Source: Saprospiraceae bacterium (lineage in GTDB: Bacteria; Bacteroidota; Bacteroidia; Chitinophagales; Saprospiraceae). Taken from it: DNA of 64,000 bases. This document shows, in pieces, positions 17,275 through 24,775 of the stretch. The first letter of the stretch is position 1, and each line of letters begins with the position of its first letter. Below the pieces are notes generated by a model. It searched no databases and had not been told where the DNA came from. It saw nothing but the letters and a program-made list of their open reading frames with translations. The stretch is from assembly GCA_019638455.1 (NCBI GenBank), contig JAHBTU010000001.1, forward strand, positions 573,501 to 637,500. Reading direction: 5' to 3'. The position numbers and the translations under genes are program-made.

Positions 17275-18330
17275 TTAAAAGTTCGGACAGACGATGCGTG
17301 CCCGACGTTCGCCTGGATGGAAGTAACTCAGCGAAATCTCAAACGCGCCGCGAGAGTTGTTCGCTGCCGTGAGGCTGGAAGTGGTGATGTCGTAGCTAAG
17401 GCCAAGTGTCCATCGGTTGAGTTCGAGCATACCGACGATGGTGATGGCATCCATTTGCAGGCCGCTGTCCAATTTGTTGCCAAGCCTTGCCCATGCGCCC
17501 GCACGGAGCGCCAGCTCGTTCAAGTCATTGTTGGAATAGCGAAAGTTTACCCCAAAATCAGTTTCAAAAGCGGGGCCTTGTTTCATCACAAGCACTCCGG
17601 GCAGTGCGCTAAAGTTGTCGGTGAGCGGGAATTGTCCCCCTGCGTGACCCGACCAGCGCGAATAGAGGGTTTCTTGGTCGTCATCGTTGAGTGAGATGGC
17701 TGGGGAGTTGATGTGGTGCAAGGCGCCCCCGGCATAGAGGAAACCGTCGGTGCCAAACAACACATACCACAGTAGCCCCGCATTGAAATCAAGGTATGCT
17801 TTAGAGTTGGCGTTGGCGTTAGGCTCGCCATTGGAGAGGTCTGTGTTGGGGCGTTCGTTGGCGCTGTCAAATTGACGGCTGAACCACAAACGACTCCAGT
17901 CAATGGAGTTTTGCCCCAGCCCCAGTTGGGCGCCTGCCGATAGGTAGTTTTGCGCACGATAACGCCCGCCCGTGAGCTGCTTGAGAAATGCCCCCCCGAT
18001 TTGTGCCTTGTTTTGCACGAAGCGTGCCGTGCCGGCCTCGTCGTGCATGGCGCCGATGCCAAAGGCTGCGTAGTCGTCGCGCCCTACCTCAAAACGCGCA
18101 TCAAAAGCTGCCGCGTAGGTGCGGAAGGGTACGGGGTTGAGAAAACTGCTCCATTGGTCGCGGTAGTTGGCCGTGACGCGCCAGCGACCGTTGAAAAGCC
18201 CTGTCATGGCAGGGTTGAGGTTCCAAGGGGAAGCGTAGAACTGGGAGAAACGGGGGTCTTGGGCGGATGATTGGTCGAGGAGCAGAATTAGGAAGGCGAA
18301 CAGCAGAATCGGTTTGGAAAATTGCCTCAT
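17275..18330 (-). CDS. PorP/SprF family type IX secretion-associated outer-membrane protein
   Basis: 351 residues with a signal peptide MRQFSKPILLFAFLILLLDQSSAQ, then the family start DPRFSQFYASPWNLNPAMTG (residues about 25-44) and a beta-barrel-like remainder (NYRDQWSS, AFGIGAMHDEAG, YLSAGAQLGLG). PorP/SprF proteins accompany large CHU_C/SprB-type adhesins and help their delivery or anchoring at the outer membrane. In this window the adhesin gene lies 5 kb away rather than next door. An upstream ORF extension runs into a repeat (18479-18580) and is rejected in favour of the ATG at 18330. First gene of an operon with the thioredoxin-like protein and maf. Confidence 0.9.
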   Translation of the reverse strand: MRQFSKPILLFAFLILLLDQSSAQDPRFSQFYASPWNLNPAMTGLFNGRWRVTANYRDQWSSFLNPVPFRTYAAAFDARFEVGRDDYAAFGIGAMHDEAGTARFVQNKAQIGGAFLKQLTGGRYRAQNYLSAGAQLGLGQNSIDWSRLWFSRQFDSANERPNTDLSNGEPNANANSKAYLDFNAGLLWYVLFGTDGFLYAGGALHHINSPAISLNDDDQETLYSRWSGHAGGQFPLTDNFSALPGVLVMKQGPAFETDFGVNFRYSNNDLNELALRAGAWARLGNKLDSGLQMDAITIVGMLELNRWTLGLSYDITTSSLTAANNSRGAFEISLSYFHPGERRARIVCPNF

Positions 18331-18478
18331 GGTGGATGATGTGTAAGTGTGATTAGAATTTCGAGGCGAAAAAAACGGATTATTTTTCGATTCGCCCTCA
18401 TCCAAATTGTTTTTGTCAAAATGAGGCATTCTTTGGAGGAATGTGTGCTCGTCTCGCACAACTATTTTTGACAGGATT

Positions 18479-18580
18479 ATACCCAGATTAAAGAGGATTT
18501 GAAGATTTCCTTGATTGATTTGCATGATTTCCAAAGGATTGCGAGCACCGTTCGTTCAAAACCACTTTGCGTTGACTATA
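18479..18580 (-). repeat. 102-bp trimmed copy C of the 179-bp element, flanked by an 8-bp direct repeat
   Basis: Read on the minus strand it begins TATAGTCAACGCAA and ends TTTAATCTGGGTAT like copies B and D, but lacks the internal block with the 30-bp hairpin motif and a second block of about 20 bp. ACAGGATT lies directly on both sides (18471-18478 and 18581-18588), as a target-site duplication would. It lies upstream of porP/sprF, in the same orientation. Confidence 0.7.
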
Positions 18581-18582
18581 AC

Positions 18583-18635
18583 AGGATTGACAGGTTTTTC
18601 ACGCCCGTTTTGAATTGGGGTAGCCTGTCAATCCT
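18583..18635 (-). terminator. hairpin after the amidohydrolase-like gene
   Basis: AGGATTGACAGG (18583-18594) pairs with CCTGTCAATCCT (18624-18635) around a 29-base loop. It begins 13 bases after the stop of the minus-strand gene. The arm word GACAGG/AGGATT recurs in the hairpin at 26352-26413. Confidence 0.5.
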
Positions 18636-18648
18636 GCCAAAAACCTTT

Positions 18649-19884
18649 TTATTTCACCCACTGCCCATTTTTCATCTTGAAAGCGGAGGCACGCACCTTG
18701 AGTATATTGGTCAGCGGGTTGTCGTTGAGCACTAGAAAACTGGCTTCGTAGCCCTCCTCGATTTTGCCGATTTTTCGCTTGGGAAAAATGGCTCGCGGGG
18801 TGTTTTCGCAGAGGGTTTTCAAGACACTCGCCTCATCAAGGCCGCCGAGTAGGTGCCAGTAGTTGAGTTCGGCCCTGCCGCCGCGTTGCGGGTCGTCGGA
18901 GCCGAGCACCACGTTCACTTTGTTGTTGAAAAGGCGTTTGAGCGTGTTGGTGTGGAAGTTCTGCACGGCTGGGCGCGGTGTGGCGGATTGCGCGTGAGAG
19001 AACAAGGTGGCTACGGCCGTTTTTTTCTTTGCCAAGAGTTGTAAGTCAGCATCGGTGAGCTCGTATTGCTTCACGTCGCCGGTGCCGTCCCAATCGTGGC
19101 CGGGAAGATTGGCGAAGCCATCCACACCGAGTTTGAGGCCGAGCCGTACGTCCTCAACGGTCTCCACGTGCGCCCACACGGGCAGCTTGGCCTTGTGGGC
19201 TTTTTTGACGACGGCCTTGGCCACATCGGGCGTAAGCCCCCTGTTTTCTTTGCCGCCATTACGCTGACTATCAAGCAGGTATATTGAAATGACACCGGGT
19301 TTTTGGGCCATTATTTTTTCCCAGTTCTTGTCGAGGGATTGTTTGCTGTCAATGAACCAGTACCCATCGCCGAGCATCTTGCTGGAGGCGCGGAGCGATT
19401 CGTAATTCTGAGCGATGGCCTCTGGGTTGCGGAAACCCTGCGCGGGAGCCTCGTATTTGACGAAAGGGAAACCCAGGGTGCAAGTGATGCCACCGTTGGC
19501 AAAAACCGCATCGGGTGCGCCGGGTTTGTTGAGCAAAGTCTGTGTTTTGGCGCGTCCTTCTTGCGTGTTGGAAAGGATTTGCAGATAAAATGAGCCTTCA
19601 TCGGTATATATTTTCACCATGTTGGCTGCCGAAGGGTTGTCGGCCACGTTCGAGCAGAACGCGTCGCCCATAGGGGGTATGACATAACGATTGAGCAAAT
19701 CAACGACCGAATCAACTTTTGCGGGCGCTTTTTTGCTGAGCAAACCATTCGCCACATACCAAGTGCCGGGCGTAAAATCTTTGCCGTTGTACCAGCTGCC
19801 GTTTGTCAACTCGTAGTTTTTTTGAGCGTAAACGGTGGGCAAAATCAGGGCAAAAAACAAGAAGGGAAGTAGCGCTTTCTTCAT
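18649..19884 (-). CDS. amidohydrolase family protein lacking the HxH metal motif (possible pseudoenzyme)
   Basis: 411 residues with a signal peptide (MKKALLPFLFFALILPTVYA). The fold is that of secreted metal-dependent amidohydrolases: WVxH-like PVWAHVETVEDVRLGLKLGV near 230, VVLGSDDPQRGG near 325 with the late Asp, and the terminal strand-rich KIEEGYEASFLVLNDNPL. Where relatives have a His-x-His after strand 1, this protein reads PPMGDAFCSN (residues 70-79), so both zinc-ligand histidines are absent. The gene is otherwise intact, with ATG start, a promoter box and no frameshift. It may be catalytically dead, bind ligand only, or use another metal arrangement. Monocistronic. Confidence 0.8.
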   Translation of the reverse strand: MKKALLPFLFFALILPTVYAQKNYELTNGSWYNGKDFTPGTWYVANGLLSKKAPAKVDSVVDLLNRYVIPPMGDAFCSNVADNPSAANMVKIYTDEGSFYLQILSNTQEGRAKTQTLLNKPGAPDAVFANGGITCTLGFPFVKYEAPAQGFRNPEAIAQNYESLRASSKMLGDGYWFIDSKQSLDKNWEKIMAQKPGVISIYLLDSQRNGGKENRGLTPDVAKAVVKKAHKAKLPVWAHVETVEDVRLGLKLGVDGFANLPGHDWDGTGDVKQYELTDADLQLLAKKKTAVATLFSHAQSATPRPAVQNFHTNTLKRLFNNKVNVVLGSDDPQRGGRAELNYWHLLGGLDEASVLKTLCENTPRAIFPKRKIGKIEEGYEASFLVLNDNPLTNILKVRASAFKMKNGQWVK

Positions 19885-19928
19885 GAGAAAAAGTCAGGGC
19901 AGAGCCGATTTTTTTTGAAAATGAGCGG

Positions 19929-19936
19929 CAAAAATA
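19929..19936 (-). promoter_or_regulatory. candidate -7 box (TATTTTTG) of the amidohydrolase-like gene
   Basis: Exact TAnnTTTG on the minus strand, 44 bp before the ATG at 19884. No clear -33 motif. Confidence 0.45.
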
Positions 19937-19993
19937 GCAACACACCCCACACCCATTGGTAGGTTAACAAACTATTCAATGCCGAAAACACAC

Positions 19994-20029
19994 CTTGATT
20001 TGCCAATACTGGTCAGATGTTCGTGATTG
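19994..20029 (+). repeat. 36-bp dispersed repeat family, copy 2
   Basis: CTTGATTTG start and GTCAGATGTTC core; related to 1132-1167 and, on the other strand, 36765-36800. It lies in the 267-bp gap between the TPR protein stop and the amidohydrolase promoter, which otherwise shows nothing. Confidence 0.5.
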
Positions 20030-20151
20030 ATGTCTTGATTTTGGACAGATTTCACTTTCAACCGTGTTCAAAACTTGGCGGTGCGAGGGGTAAAAGCCCT
20101 AATGCGCGAGGCGGTAAAGTGCTATCGCTTTTTGTTTTCCAACTGACCTGT

Positions 20152-22161
20152 TCAACGTCCCGTCATTTGTTGCGCTGCCTGCAAGTCTGCCTGTGCCTTG
20201 GCTGGTTGGCCGAGTTTGTTGTAAACAGCGCTTCGGGTCTGATAGGCTCTTGGGTATTGAGGATTGACGGCCAACGCCCTGTTCACGTCGTCGAGTGCTT
20301 CGTTGAGTTGGCCCGCTTGCAGATAGGCGTTGGCTCGGTTGGTCAGAATCATCGGTTGCACCTGTTGGGCAGCGGTTTTCAGCGCCTCCGAATAATCGGC
20401 GATGGCCTCGTTGAGCTGGCCTGCGGTGTAGCGCAGCAGGCCGCGATTGACCAATGCTTCCACATAGTTGGGGTTGAGGCGAATGGCGCTGCCGTAGTCG
20501 CGTATCGCGTTTTCCGGGTCGCCGGTTTTTTCGCGGGCAAACGCGCGGAAGTAGTATGCTTCCGCAGATTTTGGCTCCAGTTCGAGGCTGCGTGTCAAAT
20601 CGGGGATGGCTTCTTTCGGGCGATTGAGCATCACATGGCATTTGCCGCGATTGAGGAAGAGCTTCGGCGACGACAGCCCGGCCTTGATGGCATTGTCGAA
20701 GTCGTCGAATGCTTCGGGTATTTGGCGCATTTGAAAATAGGCTTGCCCGCGGCCGTTGTAGGCTTCTATGGTGGTAGGGTCGTATTTCAGCGCCTCGGAG
20801 TAGTGCCGGATGGCCCCCTGAAAATCGAGACTGAGCAGTTGGTTGTAGGCCAAATTGCACTGGCAAAGCGCCGATTCGGGTGTTTTTTCCGTGCAATTAT
20901 TGAATAGCGCCACGCCATTTTCCCAGACGGCTGTTTGTTTGAACGCAAGAAAGCCCAACATGGTGGCCAGCGCCACCATGATGCCATTGCGGACTTGCGC
21001 TTTTGTTTTTTCCAAAAAAACACCCGCTATAAAGAACAGGCCCACGCAGGAAAGGTAAACGTATCGGTCGGAGCGGAGCTCGAAGCTGCCCACCGTTCGG
21101 AAGGGCAGCATCACCGCAAGCGGCAACAGATAAAGCGCCAAGCCAAGCAGCAGATTGGGTTGGTCGCGCCATTTTTTCCAAACAAAAAAAGCCAGCGCAG
21201 CGAGCACAAGCGGCGCGGCATAGTACGTCCAATCCCATGTGCCGCCTATTTTGACAAAGGGGTATGAAATGGAAAACCCAAAAGGCAAGAGCATTTTCAC
21301 GGGGTAGAACAAAAGGGTTTGGCACACCATGAAAAAACGGTCGAGCGCGGTGAAAGCTGCTGAGGTGGCCTCAATGTCGTGACCTTCTTGCTCCCGCGTC
21401 ACAAAAGTGTAGAGGCCAAAAGCAAGTGCTATGGCAAAATATGGAACTTTACTTAGCCAAAATTTCCCCAACTGGTTTTTCCTGCTCAAATAATAATCTA
21501 TCGCAACGAGCACGAGTGGCAACGTGACGGCGGCGGATTTCGACAAACAGGCAGCCGCAAACGCCAGGAGCGACAAGCCAATCCAGGTCGTGACGGAGGA
21601 GCGTCGCCATTGCAGATATGCCAGCACGCTACAGAGATAAAACGTGGAAAACAGGACGGTGCTCAGCGCGGCGGCCCAGCTCACGGCTTCCACTTGCACG
21701 GGATGCACGGCAAACAACAATGCCGCGAAAAACGCTGCCCAGTGTTTGTTGGTCAGTTGCTTGAGTAGGGTGAACACCAGCGTCGCGTTGAGCGCATGAA
21801 GGGCGAGGCTGAGCAAGTGATAGCCCCACGCCTCTTGCCCCGAAATGAGGCTGCCGACCCAATAGGCCATCCACGAAAGCGGGGCGTACATACCGAGATT
21901 TTGGCCTGAGAAGAACTTGGCGAGTGATGGATTTTGCAGGGTGTGGTTGTAAAGAATGGCCTTGTCGTCGTCGAAAAAAACCAGCCCATTGTCAAGCGAG
22001 GCGGCATAGACCGCCACGACTGCGGCCACCAATATCAAATGGGGCAGCCACGGGCGCTCGAATAAGGAGATGCCGACCGCGACGGGGGCTTTGGCCACAG
22101 CGGGTGTTTTTACCGACGGAGGAGCAGGCGCAGAGGCCGCTTTTTTGTTTTTCTTTGCCAT
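20152..22161 (-). CDS. TMTC-like polytopic membrane protein with C-terminal TPR repeats
   Basis: 669 residues. Residues 1-35 are an Ala/Pro/Lys-rich cytoplasmic lead, 36-430 hold about ten membrane helices, and 440-665 hold about six TPR units (for example AIRHYSEALKYDPTTIEAYN and AIRDYGSAIRLNPNYVEALV). LVFFDDDKAI in the first loop gives an acidic pair like that of GT-C glycosyltransferases, and the layout matches TMTC proteins and their bacterial relatives. O-glycosyl transfer from a lipid-linked sugar is a family inference; protein folding or envelope assembly is also possible. The start is ATG, 21 bp after the mtgA stop, so the two are likely one operon. Confidence 0.75.
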   Translation of the reverse strand: MAKKNKKAASAPAPPSVKTPAVAKAPVAVGISLFERPWLPHLILVAAVVAVYAASLDNGLVFFDDDKAILYNHTLQNPSLAKFFSGQNLGMYAPLSWMAYWVGSLISGQEAWGYHLLSLALHALNATLVFTLLKQLTNKHWAAFFAALLFAVHPVQVEAVSWAAALSTVLFSTFYLCSVLAYLQWRRSSVTTWIGLSLLAFAAACLSKSAAVTLPLVLVAIDYYLSRKNQLGKFWLSKVPYFAIALAFGLYTFVTREQEGHDIEATSAAFTALDRFFMVCQTLLFYPVKMLLPFGFSISYPFVKIGGTWDWTYYAAPLVLAALAFFVWKKWRDQPNLLLGLALYLLPLAVMLPFRTVGSFELRSDRYVYLSCVGLFFIAGVFLEKTKAQVRNGIMVALATMLGFLAFKQTAVWENGVALFNNCTEKTPESALCQCNLAYNQLLSLDFQGAIRHYSEALKYDPTTIEAYNGRGQAYFQMRQIPEAFDDFDNAIKAGLSSPKLFLNRGKCHVMLNRPKEAIPDLTRSLELEPKSAEAYYFRAFAREKTGDPENAIRDYGSAIRLNPNYVEALVNRGLLRYTAGQLNEAIADYSEALKTAAQQVQPMILTNRANAYLQAGQLNEALDDVNRALAVNPQYPRAYQTRSAVYNKLGQPAKAQADLQAAQQMTGR

Positions 22162-22182
22162 AATTTCAGGTAGGGAGCGCGT

Positions 22183-22959
22183 CTATTTGTTTCCCGGTTT
22201 TTTGGGCGTGTTGGGTTCTTCGTAGTCAATTTTGCCGCCCCACATACGCATTTGCCCAAGCACCCAAAGCTGACGCTCGCGCACTTCTGCGGAAGGTTTT
22301 TCCACCTTTCTGACGATAGGGTTGGGCAGTACGGCTGCGAGCAGAGCGGACTCTTGACGGTTGATCTGTGCGGCATTTTTACCAAAAAAATGTTTGGCCG
22401 CTGCCTCCGCGCCGTAGATGCCATCGCCGAATTCGATGCTGTTGAGATACACGGTCATGATGCGTTGCTTGCTCCATAAGGTCTCTATGAGGAAAGTGAA
22501 ATACACTTCCAATCCCTTTCGCAGCCAAGAGCGTTTGGGCCAGAGGAACACGTTTTTGGCTGTTTGTTGGCTTATGGTGCTGGCACCGCGCTTGCGTTTG
22601 TGGGTTTTATTGTGGGTGTATGCTTTTTCGATTGCTTGAAAGTCAAAACCCGTGTGTTCGAGAAAGTACTGGTCTTCCGAGCAAACAACGGCGAGTTGGA
22701 GGTGGGGCGATAGCGCGTCGAACGAAACCCATTGGTGGCGCAGGCGCACGCTGCGGTCGCCGTCCCAAGCCTGTTCCCAGCATCGAATGACCATCAAGGG
22801 CGTGAGCGGCACTGGCACGACGGCGTAGAGCAGCGTGAATCCAATAGTGAGGCCGAAAAACCACAGCGTCAGCCGGAGCAACAAGCGTCGGAAGTATTTG
22901 CCCCACAGGAGTTTGCCGCTTTCATCTCGAGGGATGGAGCGGTACCAGCGTCGGAGCAT
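22183..22959 (-). CDS. mtgA: monofunctional peptidoglycan glycosyltransferase
   Basis: 258 residues, the expected size. One N-terminal membrane helix (about 28-50) is followed by a GT51 domain: VVCSEDQYFLEHTGFD with the catalytic Glu at about 95, RGASTISQQTAKNVFL, KRSWLRKGLEVYFTFLIE, and YLNSIEFGDGIYGAEAAAKHFFGK. It polymerises lipid II into glycan strands at the outer face of the inner membrane. The TTG at 22983 would extend it by eight residues, but the ATG at 22959 suits the family and lies 42 bp after a perfect -7 box. First gene of an operon with the TPR membrane protein. Confidence 0.93.
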   Translation of the reverse strand: MLRRWYRSIPRDESGKLLWGKYFRRLLLRLTLWFFGLTIGFTLLYAVVPVPLTPLMVIRCWEQAWDGDRSVRLRHQWVSFDALSPHLQLAVVCSEDQYFLEHTGFDFQAIEKAYTHNKTHKRKRGASTISQQTAKNVFLWPKRSWLRKGLEVYFTFLIETLWSKQRIMTVYLNSIEFGDGIYGAEAAAKHFFGKNAAQINRQESALLAAVLPNPIVRKVEKPSAEVRERQLWVLGQMRMWGGKIDYEEPNTPKKPGNK

Positions 22960-23000
22960 TCGGGCAATGAAATTCACGGGCAAAGTGGTGATGTGGCGGG

Positions 23001-23008
23001 CAAAAGTA
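23001..23008 (-). promoter_or_regulatory. candidate -7 box (TACTTTTG) of mtgA
   Basis: Exact TAnnTTTG match on the minus strand, 41 bp before the mtgA ATG, giving a short leader. Confidence 0.5.
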
Positions 23009-23090
23009 AGGATTCGTTCGGAACAGAAATTTTTGAAAAACCAAACATTGATTTAAGTGTTTTAATCCTAAATTTTTAAACAACAAAGTC

Positions 23091-23855
23091 ATGCCTGTCC
23101 GAATCATTCCAAAAGAACAACAAGGCTACGGCGCTTTCAATGGCGGCGAGATTGTTGAGAACAAACCCATTGGCTTCCCGCAAGACCATTCGAGTGTGCG
23201 GCCTTATTCCAACCTTTTTTATTGGGCGCACGCAAAAGCCGTCACCGATAGCACCATCGGACTGCACCCACACCAAGGATTTGAAATCTGCTCCTTTGTG
23301 TTGAAAGGAGAAATCCGCCACTACGACACCAAACTGAAAGAATGGCGTCCGCTCAAGGCAGGAGATGTGCAAATTATCCGCGCCGGAAACGGTATCAGTC
23401 ATTCGGAATTTCTTGCCAAAGACGGCGAAATTTTCCAAATTTGGTTTGACCCCGACCTCACGAAAACACTGGAAAAACCTGCCAGTTATGACGATTACAA
23501 AGCCGCCGATTTTCCAGTAAAAACAGAAAACGGTGCGACGCTGAAAATACTCGCGGGAGTAGGTAGCCCATTTACGATGGATACGCCGGGCGTGGGAATT
23601 TTTCAAATTGAATTGGAAAACGGTTCCTATTCACTGCCTGCCGAAAAAGGGAAAATCTACTCGGCTTATGTCATTGAAGGCGAGGCTTTGCTCAACGGTG
23701 AAGATGCCAAAGAGTCGGATTTTGTGCAAATCACGGATGTCTCGAATATCGAACTTCAAACCCTCTCGGGCGCCAAAGTCTTCATTATCGCTTCGCCTGA
23801 AAACCCGGGCTACCGGACTTATGGGCAGTTGATGCAGGCAAGGGCTAGGCATTGA
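23091..23855 (+). CDS. pirin family protein
   Basis: 254 residues in two cupin domains. The metal-site signature is in the N-terminal half: TIGLHPHQGFEICSFVLKGE (about 56-75) with two His, then GNGISHSEF near 100 with the third His and Glu. The second domain (about 165-250) lacks metal ligands, as usual. Pirins bind iron and act as quercetin-dioxygenase-like enzymes or cofactors of regulators; the role here is unknown. The coding sequence looks more AT-rich and uses more AAA/GAA/TTT codons than its neighbours, which may point to a separate origin (not measured). ATG start; its 3' end abuts a repeat array. Confidence 0.9.
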   Translation: MPVRIIPKEQQGYGAFNGGEIVENKPIGFPQDHSSVRPYSNLFYWAHAKAVTDSTIGLHPHQGFEICSFVLKGEIRHYDTKLKEWRPLKAGDVQIIRAGNGISHSEFLAKDGEIFQIWFDPDLTKTLEKPASYDDYKAADFPVKTENGATLKILAGVGSPFTMDTPGVGIFQIELENGSYSLPAEKGKIYSAYVIEGEALLNGEDAKESDFVQITDVSNIELQTLSGAKVFIIASPENPGYRTYGQLMQARARH

Positions 23856-23856
23856 A

Positions 23857-24069
23857 GTCATTAGGGGTCATTAAGGGTCATTAGGGGGCATTAAGGGTCT
23901 TAGGGGTCATTAAGGGTCATTAAGGGTCATTAGGGGTCATTAGGGGCCATTAGGGGTCATTAGGGGGCATTATGAGTCAATACAGGTCATTTTTCTTGTT
24001 TTTCAATGACCCCTAATGACTTTAATGACTTTAATGACCCTTAATGACCCCTAATGACCCTCAATACCC
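23857..24069. repeat. inverted pair of GTCATTA decamer arrays between convergent genes
   Basis: About 13 units of GGGGTCATTA/AGGGTCATTA (23857-23990) face about seven inverse units, TAATGACCCC (24005-24069), around a T-rich centre. The two sides can fold into one long hairpin or cruciform. The left array begins one base after the pirin stop, and the right array ends one base before the glutathione peroxidase stop. It fills the whole 215-bp convergent gap. A related set lies at 28011-28106. Confidence 0.85.
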
Positions 24070-24070
24070 C

Positions 24071-24673
24071 TCACATTCCCATGGCTTTCAAAAATTCCTC
24101 GCTGCTGGGCTTTATTTTGGAGGCGAAAAAATGGGTGAGCGTGCCGTTTTCGTCAAGAACATATTTGCAAAAGTTCCACGACGGCTCTTGACTGTTCCAG
24201 CCGTTTTTCGCCGGGTCGGTCAGCCATTGATAGACGGGCGATTTGTCTGCGCCTTTTACTGCTACTTTTTCAAACATCGGGAACGTCACCCCATAGTTTT
24301 TTTGACAGAAACTTTTGATGTCCTCCTCGGAGCCGGGTTCCTGACCGCCAAAGTCGTTGCAAGGGAAACCCAGCACCACGACTTGGTCTTCGTTTTCGGC
24401 ATAAAATTTCTCCCAATCGGCGTATTGCGGTGTGTAGCCACAGGCGGAGGCGGTGTTCAGCACAATGATTTTTTTGCCGCGATATTGTTCGAAGGAAACA
24501 GTCTCGCCATCAATAGAATTGGCTGTGAGACTGAAAAAAGTGGAGGAGTCAGCGGCGGCGGTGTGCGTATCCATGGGGCGAGAAAGAGTTTTGCTATTGA
24601 TGGTGTGATAAGTGAAGGCTGCTGTGCCCAGTAGCAACAGTGCACCTACTAACAACCAAAGCGTTTTGTGCAT
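24071..24673 (-). CDS. glutathione peroxidase family protein, membrane-anchored or secreted
   Basis: 200 residues. An N-terminal hydrophobic segment (MHKTLWLLVGALLLLGTAAF) anchors or exports it. The peroxidase core follows: FEQYRGKKIIVLNTASACGYTP with the catalytic Cys, LGFPCNDFGGQEPGSEEDI with the Gln, and EPSWNFCKYVLDENG with the Trp-Asn pair. Cys replaces selenocysteine, as in most bacteria, so thioredoxin is the likely electron donor. It reduces peroxides in the periplasm. The start is the ATG at 24673 before the hydrophobic segment; the longer frame upstream starts in unrelated sequence. Monocistronic, convergent with pirin across a repeat array. Confidence 0.9.
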   Translation of the reverse strand: MHKTLWLLVGALLLLGTAAFTYHTINSKTLSRPMDTHTAAADSSTFFSLTANSIDGETVSFEQYRGKKIIVLNTASACGYTPQYADWEKFYAENEDQVVVLGFPCNDFGGQEPGSEEDIKSFCQKNYGVTFPMFEKVAVKGADKSPVYQWLTDPAKNGWNSQEPSWNFCKYVLDENGTLTHFFASKIKPSSEEFLKAMGM

Positions 24674-24775
24674 AGTGTGACTTTTTTTCCTACCAAACAA
24701 GTGCTGCCTCAAAGTGTTCGTTCCAAAGCAAGAATCGGGCGCTGAAAACGTTTCCATTGCCTAATATTTATCCAC

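Noticed and set aside
23857..24069. CRISPR or origin-type iterons
   Set aside because: Decamers have no spacers and are split into two inverted halves between gene ends; there is no replication gene nearby.
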